Shown here: positions 1 through 4,992 of the stretch, piece by piece | Layout: the number at the start of each line of letters is the position of its first letter | How positions within the stretch are numbered: the stretch's first letter is position 1 | Source: Phycisphaerae bacterium | GTDB lineage: Bacteria; Planctomycetota; Phycisphaerae; UBA1845; Fen-1342 | NCBI GenBank assembly: GCA_016935035.1 | Contig: JAFGRR010000706.1 | Coordinates: 1 to 7,284 of the forward strand | Direction of reading: 5' to 3' | DNA: 7,284 nucleotides | Program-made: the position numbers and the translations under genes | Notes under the pieces: model-generated | Seen by the model: only the letters and a program-made list of their open reading frames with translations | Databases searched by the model: none | Told to the model about the DNA's origin: nothing

Positions 1-1545
1 CGCATCGCCCGTATCACACAGGAACAGGGCCAGGTCGCGCAAGCTGGCGGCGACCTCCGCGTTCTCCTCGCCGTGGGCCTTCCGGCGAATCTCCAGCGCC
101 CGGCGCAACTGCTCACCAGCTTCGGGGTACATCCCGAGCGTGTAGTATGCCGATCCGATCGTCGCCCGCAGCGTCGCCTCTATGTCGGGCTCAAGCGCCC
201 GCGACTGTTCGACCTCGCGTGCCGCTTGGTCCAACACCTCCGCCACGCGCGCCTCGCGTCCGCTGGTCATCGGTGATTCGAGCATGCGCGTCAGAAAGCG
301 GTTGATCGCCAATGCCTGGTTGCGTTCACGCTCGGCGCGATCGCGTGCCTCGACCACTTCGGCCCGTGCTTTTTCCACCGCTACCAGCCGATCTTCCGCC
401 AGTTGCCGCGATTCCACCGCCTGAATCCACAACCGCGCCGTCACGATCGCGGTTCCGATCGCGATGATGGTGAAGACGCCGATCAGCCGCGCCGCGTACT
501 GGTAGCGCCGCATCGTCTTGCGCAGGTTGTACAGCGTGCTGTCGCGCTTGGCCTCGATCGGCTCACCGGCCAGGTAATGCCGAATGTCAGTCGCCAACTC
601 ACCCGCCGTCTGATAGCGCCGCTCCGGCTCTTTCGTCAAGCACTTCAGCACGATCGTGTCCACGTCGTCGTCGATCTGCTTGCGGACATGACTTGGCCGA
701 CGTGGCTCGGTGTGCAGAATGTTGTCCAGCACCTCGCGAAAGCTGCCCGTCACGCCATACGGAAACTGCCCCGTCAAAAGCTGAAACAGCATCACGCCGA
801 GCGAGTATATGTCGGTCCGCAGGTCGATCTTGTCCGGTACGCCCTCGGCCTGCTCCGGGCTGGCCCACGGCAGCGAGCCCATGAACTCGCCCGTGTGGCT
901 CATCGGTGCCGTCACGTCGCTCAGCCCCACTCCCAACGCGCTCTTGGCCAAACCGAAGTCCAGCACCTGCGGCTCGATCTCCGCGTCTATCCGGATGTTA
1001 CTCGGCTTCAGGTCGCGGTGAATCACGCCGCGCTGATGCGCGTAGTGCACCGCGTCGGCGACCTTCGCCACCACCTCCAGGATCGGCCGCGGTTTCAGCA
1101 GCGGCTGCGGATCTCTCGGCGGCAGCACGCGCGCGTCGAGCGAGTCGTCGAACTGCTGTCGGCTGGCCGTCGCCGCCACACCGATCATCTCATCGAGGCA
1201 CATGCCCTCGATGTACTCCATGACGTAATACGGATACCCCTCGTCCGTCACGCCACTGTCGTACAGCCGCACGATGTTTGGATGACGCAAGGCCGCGATC
1301 AGGTCGATCTCGCGTTCAAACCGCCGGCGGCGATCATCCGACGCCCAGGCCCCATCCAGCAGCAGCTTGATCGCCACGTCGCGTTTCGTGGACACCTGCA
1401 CCGCGGTGTAGACGACCCCCTGCCCACCACGCCCCAGTTCGCGCAGATCGTCATAGCCGACGATGGTCGGAACCCGCTTACCTGGCTGCGCATGCTGCTT
1501 GAGCGCCCCCAGCAATTGCCCCGGATCCCGAAACCACTCCGCCAT
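1..1545 (-). CDS. Membrane Ser/Thr protein kinase with TPRs (Pkn/STK type), C-terminus cut by window edge
   Basis: The frame is open from the ATG at 1545 to the window edge (515 residues, no stop). An in-frame TGA 18 bases upstream makes this the most upstream possible ATG. Hanks-type kinase motifs are complete: glycine loop GRGGQGVVY (38-46), ATP-binding Lys60 in VAIK, catalytic HRDLKPSN (Asp178), DFG Asp196, ASPEQ (228-232) and DIYSLG (245-250). The domain ends near residue 325. A membrane segment follows at about 351-373 (IGVFTIIAIGTAIV), then a charged, probably coiled-coil stretch (374-412) and the start of TPR-like helices (about 455-515). This implies a cytoplasmic kinase with a TPR-containing sensor part beyond the membrane, phosphorylating Ser/Thr on partners, as in many planctomycete kinases. 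The sigma gene lies 307 bases upstream on the same strand. No clear Shine-Dalgarno is seen. About 30 extra residues (122-153) separate the hinge from the helix before the catalytic loop. The kinase call is very firm; the ligand is unknown. Confidence 0.95.
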   Translation of the reverse strand, partial: MAEWFRDPGQLLGALKQHAQPGKRVPTIVGYDDLRELGRGGQGVVYTAVQVSTKRDVAIKLLLDGAWASDDRRRRFEREIDLIAALRHPNIVRLYDSGVTDEGYPYYVMEYIEGMCLDEMIGVAATASRQQFDDSLDARVLPPRDPQPLLKPRPILEVVAKVADAVHYAHQRGVIHRDLKPSNIRIDAEIEPQVLDFGLAKSALGVGLSDVTAPMSHTGEFMGSLPWASPEQAEGVPDKIDLRTDIYSLGVMLFQLLTGQFPYGVTGSFREVLDNILHTEPRRPSHVRKQIDDDVDTIVLKCLTKEPERRYQTAGELATDIRHYLAGEPIEAKRDSTLYNLRKTMRRYQYAARLIGVFTIIAIGTAIVTARLWIQAVESRQLAEDRLVAVEKARAEVVEARDRAERERNQALAINRFLTRMLESPMTSGREARVAEVLDQAAREVEQSRALEPDIEATLRATIGSAYYTLGMYPEAGEQLRRALEIRRKAHGEENAEVAASLRDLALFLCDTGDA

Positions 1546-1565
1546 AGCGTCCGACGTCCGTCACA

Positions 1566-1597
1566 ATGTAGCGGCCGACGTCTCGTCGGCCGTCTTC
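1566..1597. repeat. Dispersed 32-base hairpin repeat, copy 1
   Basis: It contains a perfect 9-bp stem, CGGCCGACG (1572-1580) and CGTCGGCCG (1584-1592), with a 3-base loop, flanked by ATGTAG and TCTTC. The same 32 bases recur at 4894-4925 with one difference, in the loop. Here the hairpin lies 26 bases upstream of the kinase ATG and would be in its leader if transcription starts further upstream. No T-run follows on either strand, so a simple intrinsic terminator is unlikely. A REP-like intergenic repeat fits best. Confidence 0.8.
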
Positions 1598-1648
1598 ACA
1601 CCCAAACCCAAGCACACGAAGTCGCAGGGCACATTCGCACACCAATCA

Positions 1649-1671
1649 GAGCCCGAAGCGGCAGCGAGGGG
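1649..1671. repeat. Possible GCCCGAAGC-type intergenic repeat
   Basis: The stretch GAGCCCGAAGCGGCAGCGAGGGG pattern can be seen: CCC and GGG face each other across an AGCG-rich loop. The 9-mer GCCCGAAGC (1651-1659) recurs exactly at 2523-2531 inside another hairpin. Similar GCCCGAAGC...GAGGG stretches are, from memory, common between planctomycete genes, but I cannot confirm that here. The folding potential is weak, so the call rests on the shared 9-mer. Confidence 0.35.
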
Positions 1672-1683
1672 CATATTCGTCTC

Positions 1684-1831
1684 AATGCAGAATGCAGAAA
1701 CCGCGGCTGCCGACGCCTTGGCGCGACGACCAATCACCGTACTAGAGCATTCTCAACCCACCACCACCTGCAACACCCACCGCAACGCCAAGCCCCCAAG
1801 GACGAACGCCCCAACTTCTGCATTCTGCATT
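1684..1831. repeat. Inverted repeat with 7-base-unit arms (element A), downstream of the sigma gene
   Basis: A perfect 16-bp inverted repeat: AATGCAGAATGCAGAA (1684-1699) faces TTCTGCATTCTGCATT (1816-1831). Each arm is two copies of a 7-base unit (TTCTGCA or its complement). On the right, degenerate units continue in register to about 1852 (TTCCTAA, CTCTGCA, TTCCGCA), reaching the sigma stop codon. Inside, CTTGGCG (1717-1723) can pair with CGCCAAG (1786-1792). In a minus-strand transcript this is a long stem-loop in the 3' region of the sigma mRNA. The rest of the 1546-1852 gap holds no gene that I can support. Confidence 0.7.
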
Positions 1832-1852
1832 CCTAACTCTGCATTCCGCAGT

Positions 1853-2449
1853 TCATCCTTCCTCGCGCACTTGCCCCTCAATCAGCTCGGAAAGGCGCTT
1901 CGTGATCCGCGATTTTGCCTGATAGACCTGGTCGATGCTCAGCCCCAGCGCCTCGGCGGTCTCGCGTGCGTCCATGCCTTGCACGGCGTAACGCTGAAAC
2001 GCCTTGCGGTCAGCGTCATTGAACTCGGCATCAATCATCAGCATCGCCTGACGCAGGTGATATTGACGCCACTCCGCCTCCCACGCCTCTTCCGTCGCAT
2101 GATCGTTCGTCGCGGCCCGTGTGGCCTGCTCGATATACTCCAGGTCGATCTCGCCGCGCTTGTTCTTCTTCTGCCCGCGTTTGAAGATCGCCCTGAGCGT
2201 GACAGTTTTCAGATACGACCGGAACTTGCCCTTGCTGGGGTCGTACTCGAAGTTCGGCATCGCCTGGCTCAGCGACAGCAGCACTTCCTGAAGCACGTCG
2301 TCGCAATCCGCCGCCTGCAACCCGCGCCGCCGGGCAAAACCCTGGATCAACTCGCCATAGCGCTCGTGAAAATCCCGCCAGGCATTGGAATCCTGCTGGT
2401 CGTTGAGACGCTTCAGAAGCGTGACATGCGTGGCACTCTGCGAGTACAT
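1853..2449 (-). CDS. ECF-type RNA polymerase sigma factor
   Basis: This 198-residue protein has the two domains of an ECF sigma factor. Sigma-2 spans about 22-92: WRDFHERYGELI, then DCDDVLQEVLLSLSQ (48-62), the core-polymerase and -10 recognition region, and FRSYLKTVTLRAIFKR (76-91). A linker covers 93-140. Sigma-4 spans about 141-190, with a helix-turn-helix in ARETAEALGLSIDQVYQAKS (161-180) for -35 recognition. Length is normal for the family. The MYSQSATHVTLLKRL start matches the usual planctomycete ECF opening. The frame runs open for 105 more codons upstream, but that part is low-complexity and Arg/Ser-rich, crosses an intergenic hairpin and overlaps the 78-residue gene in another frame, so I reject it. 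The gene precedes the Ser/Thr kinase on the same strand; no anti-sigma factor is visible, so control by the kinase is a reasonable inference. Its target promoters are unknown. Confidence 0.92.
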   Translation of the reverse strand: MYSQSATHVTLLKRLNDQQDSNAWRDFHERYGELIQGFARRRGLQAADCDDVLQEVLLSLSQAMPNFEYDPSKGKFRSYLKTVTLRAIFKRGQKKNKRGEIDLEYIEQATRAATNDHATEEAWEAEWRQYHLRQAMLMIDAEFNDADRKAFQRYAVQGMDARETAEALGLSIDQVYQAKSRITKRLSELIEGQVREEG

Positions 2450-2455
2450 GCTTTC

Positions 2456-2461
2456 AGTATA
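2456..2461 (-). promoter_or_regulatory. Candidate -10 box for a leaderless sigma-factor mRNA
   Basis: TATACT on the minus strand differs from TATAAT at one position and ends six bases before the sigma ATG, so transcription would begin at or next to the start codon. No Shine-Dalgarno is present, which agrees with a leaderless message. No convincing -35 is found 16-18 bases upstream (TTCTGG at best). Confidence 0.35.
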
Positions 2462-2521
2462 GCCGCCCTGCCTCACATCCAGAACCACCCACAGCTCGGT
2501 CGGCGGCGCGCGAAAGCGGCC

Positions 2522-2543
2522 CGCCCGAAGCTTGCTCCGGGCG
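2522..2543. repeat. GC-rich hairpin between the small-protein gene and the sigma gene
   Basis: CGCCCG (2522-2527) pairs perfectly with CGGGCG (2538-2543), and the stem can extend by two weaker pairs around a short loop. It lies 28 bases beyond the stop of the 78-residue gene and could slow transcription, but no T-run follows on the minus strand. It shares GCCCGAAGC with 1651-1659, so it is probably a member of the intergenic palindrome set. Confidence 0.5.
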
Positions 2544-2570
2544 AGCCGTACATCCCTCCCGTTCATGGTG

Positions 2571-2807
2571 CTAGTACCACAGCCACATCGACTCTTCGTA
2601 TCCGTAGCTGTCGTACTCGTACCCCGGGCTCGTATCGACGTACTCCTCTTCGAACGCGGACAGTTCTTCGACACCCTCGATGATCTGGTCGAGGCCGCGC
2701 CCCACCTCGCGGCAGCCACTCTGAGCCGGCCCAACCGAGAGCATCGCCCCGCCCAACATGCCAACCATCGCCCAACGCTGAAGCTTGTTGCTGAGTTTCG
2801 TGAACAT
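2571..2807 (-). CDS. Small exported protein with acidic, Tyr-rich tail (unknown function)
   Basis: I do not recognise a family. The 78-residue product opens with a signal-peptide-like stretch: basic MFTKLSNKLQR, a hydrophobic core WAMVGMLGGAMLSV (12-25), then GPAQSGC with Cys32. QSGC resembles a lipobox, but Gln at -3 is poor, so lipidation is uncertain. The mature part starts with a short amphipathic segment (REVGRGLDQIIEGVEEL) followed by an acidic, aromatic tail (about 53-78) with six tyrosines and two tryptophans, ending in MWLWY. A good ribosome binding site, GGAG eight bases before the ATG, supports this frame over the overlapping alternatives. It is first in the minus-strand series, 121 bases upstream of the sigma start. 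A cell-envelope role linked to the sigma-kinase pair is possible but only positional inference. Confidence 0.65.
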   Translation of the reverse strand: MFTKLSNKLQRWAMVGMLGGAMLSVGPAQSGCREVGRGLDQIIEGVEELSAFEEEYVDTSPGYEYDSYGYEESMWLWY

Positions 2808-2814
2808 CGTCAGA

Positions 2815-2820
2815 TCTCCA
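2815..2820 (-). promoter_or_regulatory. Ribosome binding site deciding the 78-residue frame
   Basis: TGGAGA on the minus strand, with GGAG eight bases before the ATG at 2807. Overlapping minus-strand frames (for example the one starting at 2775) lack such a site, so it fixes which frame is translated. Confidence 0.6.
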
Positions 2821-2861
2821 TTCGATTCGTTCTTGTTTGCCCGACTAACCTTTCAACAACC

Positions 2862-2891
2862 CCTATCCGCCACCGGCCCGGTTCCTGACAA
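2862..2891 (-). promoter_or_regulatory. Candidate sigma-70-type promoter for the 78-residue gene
   Basis: TTGTCA (five of six to TTGACA) is followed after 18 bases by GATAGG (three of six to TATAAT), which would give a leader of about 48 bases. The -10 is poor, and the -35 overlaps the T-run of the hairpin just upstream, so the call is weak. Confidence 0.25.
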
Positions 2892-2925
2892 AAAACCTCC
2901 ACGGATCACCAAGGGGCATGTGGAG
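2890..2925 (-). terminator. Terminator-like hairpin with six-T run, minus strand
   Basis: On the minus strand CTCCAC (2925-2920) pairs with GTGGAG (2902-2897) across a 17-base loop, followed by G and six T (to 2890). It is oriented to stop minus-strand transcription arriving from element B or further right, before the 78-residue gene. The loop is long and the stem short, so strength is doubtful. Confidence 0.4.
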
Positions 2926-2933
2926 CTTGGTTT

Positions 2934-3053
2934 AGGGTTCGGGGTCCAGGGCTCAGAGCGTGGCACTATCGGCTGATGTTGGTGAGACCTGCGGTCCTAA
3001 CAACAGCAGTGCGGCGTTAGCAGACGCACGCTGAACTCTGAACCCTGAACCCT
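2934..3053. repeat. Structured inverted repeat with 7-base-unit arms (element B)
   Basis: The left arm reads as four 7-base units: AGGGTTC, GGGGTCC, AGGGCTC, AGAGCGT (2934-2961). The right arm contains CTGAACT, CTGAACC, CTGAACC (3031-3051), the imperfect reverse complement. Between them lies a smaller hairpin: TGTTG and CAACA enclosing GACC-TGC-GGTC with equal four-base internal loops (about 2977-3006), and GCGT/ACGC (3014-3027). The whole could fold as one branched RNA or DNA structure. No coding frame is supported here. Arm design is like that of element A at 1684-1831. Confidence 0.65.
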
Positions 3054-3072
3054 CCCCGGCTGACGCCCCGCC

Positions 3073-3101
3073 TTGCCCCACGGCGCATGGCGGGGTACAC
3101 T
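3073..3101 (+). promoter_or_regulatory. Candidate promoter of the pseudopilin gene
   Basis: TTGCCC (four of six to TTGACA) is followed after exactly 17 bases by TACACT (four of six to TATAAT). Transcription would start near 3108, giving a leader of about 85 bases for the pseudopilin gene and perhaps the surface-protein genes behind it. Confidence 0.4.
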
Positions 3102-3131
3102 AGTTTCGTGATTCCAAGGGGGTCCGAATCG

Positions 3132-3180
3132 CCGCTGGCGCTGTCACAAAGCGGTTCTGACCACCACGGGGTCTTTTTTT
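3132..3180 (+). promoter_or_regulatory. Leader with short hairpins and seven-T run, possible attenuator
   Basis: CCGCT (3132-3136) can pair with AGCGG (3150-3154), and GACC (3159-3162) with GGTC (3170-3173), directly followed by TTTTTTT (3174-3180). The Shine-Dalgarno AGGGA (3181-3185) begins at once after the T-run, seven bases before the ATG. A terminator-like element ending just before a ribosome binding site suggests attenuation, but the second stem is only four pairs. Confidence 0.3.
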
Positions 3181-3192
3181 AGGGAATCCGAT

Positions 3193-4035
3193 ATGCACAG
3201 TCACGCATATCGCCTTCGTCGGCGTTATGTCGGCTTCACCCTGGTGGAGTTGCTAGGGGTCATCGCGTGCATCGCGTTGCTGCTGGCGATTCTGACACCA
3301 GCGCTGAGCGCTGCGCGCCACGCGAGCCAGACCGTCACCTGCGGGGCACGCCTGCAGCAATGGGGCCTCGCCTTCGCCTGCTACGCCAATGAGAATCACG
3401 GCCGGTGGCCGCACTGCGACGGCCTCGATCGTGGCCCGCGCGAACTCGACGACCCCCACATCACGCGCGAGGACGTCGCCGACTGGTTCGGCTGGGTGGA
3501 CGTGCTGCCGCCGATGATCGACATGCAGCCTTGGCGCGACCATCCGCGTTACGCCCGACCGGATAAGCACACGTTCTTCCAATGCCCGACTGCTTCCGTC
3601 TCGACACGTAGCGGCGTCTATAGCTACCGCCCCGACCGCGACGGCTACTTCAGCTACGCCATGAACTCGTGTCTGGAACTCGACACCAACGCCTGGCCGC
3701 CGGCCGACGGACTCGGCTATCCAATGCCGTCCTTCCTCGACACCGCGAAAATCGCCGGACCGGCCCGCGTTATGACGCTGTTCGACCAATTGCTGGACCC
3801 GCAGTTGGGCTATGGCGGCGAGAGCGTGTGCCGCTCGGCAGGCAAGCACTGTGGCGGATATCCGCGTGCCTTCAGCGCCCGCCACGCGCGCGGCCAGAGC
3901 AAGCTCGGGGGCAACATTCTGTATGCCGACGGCCATGTCGCATGGCTCGCCACCGTCTGGAAAACCGAATGGCCCGACGACCTCGAAGTGCCGCCCCGCG
4001 ACGACGTGGATTGGTATCCCTACCCTTCTGAGTAG
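3193..4035 (+). CDS. Pseudopilin-like protein with prepilin N-terminus and C-terminal DGH motif
   Basis: This 280-residue protein begins with a basic leader ending at Gly14, then the prepilin methylation motif FTLVELL (15-21, Glu19 as the conserved +5 Glu) and a hydrophobic helix to about residue 38 (GVIACIALLLAILTPAL). A prepilin peptidase should cut between Gly14 and Phe15 and methylate Phe15, giving a pilus-like or type II secretion fibre subunit. The globular part is aromatic and Asp-rich. Near the C-terminus GGNILYADGHVAWL (about 243-256) matches the H-X9-DG ending known for planctomycete prepilin-like (DUF1559-related) proteins, except that the nearest preceding His sits 14 residues before DG. 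AGGGA seven bases before the ATG supports the start. The PEP-CTERM gene follows after 61 bases, so the two may share a transcript. Pilin-like class is firm; the exact role is unknown, as such families are large in planctomycetes. Confidence 0.88.
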   Translation: MHSHAYRLRRRYVGFTLVELLGVIACIALLLAILTPALSAARHASQTVTCGARLQQWGLAFACYANENHGRWPHCDGLDRGPRELDDPHITREDVADWFGWVDVLPPMIDMQPWRDHPRYARPDKHTFFQCPTASVSTRSGVYSYRPDRDGYFSYAMNSCLELDTNAWPPADGLGYPMPSFLDTAKIAGPARVMTLFDQLLDPQLGYGGESVCRSAGKHCGGYPRAFSARHARGQSKLGGNILYADGHVAWLATVWKTEWPDDLEVPPRDDVDWYPYPSE

Positions 4036-4050
4036 GGACTGTAGTGAGCA

Positions 4051-4068
4051 GCCGGCGGTGGCGCCGGC
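4051..4068. repeat. GC-rich hairpin between pseudopilin and PEP-CTERM genes
   Basis: GCCGGCG (4051-4057) pairs perfectly with CGCCGGC (4062-4068) around the loop GTGG. It starts 15 bases after the pseudopilin stop and ends 28 bases before the next ATG. With no T-run it is unlikely to be a full terminator; it may stabilise the upstream message or alter the expression ratio of the two genes. Confidence 0.55.
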
Positions 4069-4096
4069 CCGATCTTGTCACGATGGAGGAGAAAGC

Positions 4097-4894
4097 ATGC
4101 TACGGTGTAATCTCGCAATCGCTCTGCTCGCCGGCATCGTCATGTCCGCCGGCGCCGTGGACCTGTCGATCTATGACGTTCAGTACACGACAGACGCGGG
4201 TGGCGCGTCATCGTACGACGGCGCGACCATCAACGTCGTGGACGGCATCGTCACCCACGTCTGGCATGGCTTCAACGATCGCATCTACCTGCAAGACCCC
4301 GCCCATCCAACCTGGGGCGCGATCGTCGTCAAGGACTGGACCGACGACGGCCCCGCCAGCACCCTCGCGGTAGGCGACCTGGTCAGATTCGACAACGTCC
4401 TCGTCGAGGAGTACCGCGGTACGACGTTCCTTCAGTATGATCCCGACCCCAACAGCCCGACTAATCCCTCGTTCACGGTCGAAAGCCAGGGTAACGCCGT
4501 GCCGGCACCAGTCACCTTGACGGCGGCAGACCTGATCAACCCGGTGGATCACGGCGTCACCGAGCAGTACGAGAGCATGATCGCCACGCTTGAGAACGTG
4601 ACCGTCGGTACCATGGACCTCGGCAAGAACGCCGACAACTATGAACTGCTCCAGAACAGCACAGTCGCCTGGGCCGCCGATTACATGAACATCGACGCCG
4701 GCGCGCTGTACGACCCCCGCATCGCCACCGGTGCCACATTTGAGAGCATCACCGGCATCGTCGAGCAATATACGAAGGACACGACGTGGGACTACTACCA
4801 GCTCTGCACGCGCTACGCTTCCGATATAGTCGTCCCTGAGCCGACGGCGTTCGCGCTGGTGCTTCTAGGCATCGCGATATCGCGCCACCGCTGA
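4097..4894 (+). CDS. PEP-CTERM surface protein with possible OB-fold-like ectodomain
   Basis: The 265-residue product has a signal peptide (LAIALLAGIVMSAGA, cleavage probably after Ala20) and a C-terminal sorting signal: VPEP (246-249), a short hydrophobic stretch AFALVLLGIAI and a basic SRHR end. In PEP-CTERM systems an exosortase recognises this tail and fixes or releases the protein at the envelope. The ectodomain has two parts: about 40-115 (VDGIVTHV, RIYLQDP, WGAIVVKDW, VGDLVRF, VEEYRGTTFLQ), which resembles the OB-fold-like module of some extracellular nucleases, and about 150-240 (YESM, VTVGTMDLGKNADNY, WAADYMN, WDYYQL). No nuclease domain is present. The start is chosen for GGAGGA six bases before the ATG; the frame stays open upstream but overlaps the pseudopilin gene. 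A paralogue with a different tail follows at 5073. The sorting call is firm, the OB-fold is inference, and the ligand is unknown. Confidence 0.85.
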   Translation: MLRCNLAIALLAGIVMSAGAVDLSIYDVQYTTDAGGASSYDGATINVVDGIVTHVWHGFNDRIYLQDPAHPTWGAIVVKDWTDDGPASTLAVGDLVRFDNVLVEEYRGTTFLQYDPDPNSPTNPSFTVESQGNAVPAPVTLTAADLINPVDHGVTEQYESMIATLENVTVGTMDLGKNADNYELLQNSTVAWAADYMNIDAGALYDPRIATGATFESITGIVEQYTKDTTWDYYQLCTRYASDIVVPEPTAFALVLLGIAISRHR

Positions 4895-4925
4895 TGTAGC
4901 GGCCGACGTTTCGTCGGCCGTCTTC
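4894..4925. repeat. Dispersed 32-base hairpin repeat, copy 2
   Basis: This matches 1566-1597 in 31 of 32 bases; the difference is the middle base of the 3-base loop (T here, C there). Stem CGGCCGACG 4900-4908 with CGTCGGCCG 4912-4920. Its first base is the last base of the PEP-CTERM stop codon, so the repeat abuts the gene end. It opens a run of three hairpins (to 5014) before the dockerin-tailed gene. Confidence 0.8.
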
Positions 4926-4944
4926 GCCATCGCCGGGTGCCAGG

Positions 4945-4971
4945 GGCAGGTCCGCCGAAGGTGGGTCTGCC
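4945..4971. repeat. Intergenic hairpin, 12 pairs around a GAA loop
   Basis: GGCAGGTCCGCC (4945-4956) and GGTGGGTCTGCC (4960-4971) pair along all 12 positions if G-U pairs are allowed (three of them), leaving a GAA loop. GTGC (4937-4940) and GCAT (4975-4978) may add an outer stem. G-U pairs formed on the plus strand become A-C mismatches on the minus strand, so a plus-strand RNA structure is favoured. Confidence 0.6.
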
Positions 4972-4992
4972 AGTGCATTGGCCGCAGTTCAC

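Noticed and set aside
403..1836. Long plus-strand open frame of 477 codons
   Set aside because: It is antisense to the kinase, is Arg/His-rich without any domain, and runs on through an intergenic repeat; it arises from high GC content.
1566..1852. CRISPR-like array in the sigma-kinase gap
   Set aside because: The repeats are 7-base units in contiguous register without spacers, and no cas gene is visible.
1463..2683. Plus-strand open frame of 406 codons
   Set aside because: It covers the kinase start, an intergenic gap and the whole sigma gene in antisense, with no recognisable motif; the minus-strand proteins have clear family motifs.
2450..2764. N-terminal extension of the sigma factor by 105 residues
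   Set aside because: The extension is Arg/Ser-rich, matches no sigma region, crosses an intergenic hairpin and overlaps the small-protein gene that has its own ribosome binding site. The MYSQ start fits the family.
2934..3053. Retron or other reverse-transcriptase-linked RNA for element B
   Set aside because: Nested inverted repeats invited the idea, but no reverse transcriptase gene is in the window and no branching-guanosine context is recognisable.
3108..3192. Known riboswitch in the pseudopilin leader
   Set aside because: No conserved core of cobalamin, c-di-GMP, SAM, TPP or glycine riboswitches could be recognised in the 85 bases.
3812..4096. Upstream extension of the PEP-CTERM protein frame
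   Set aside because: It overlaps the pseudopilin coding region in another frame and would bury the signal peptide; GGAGGA directly before the ATG at 4097 is decisive.
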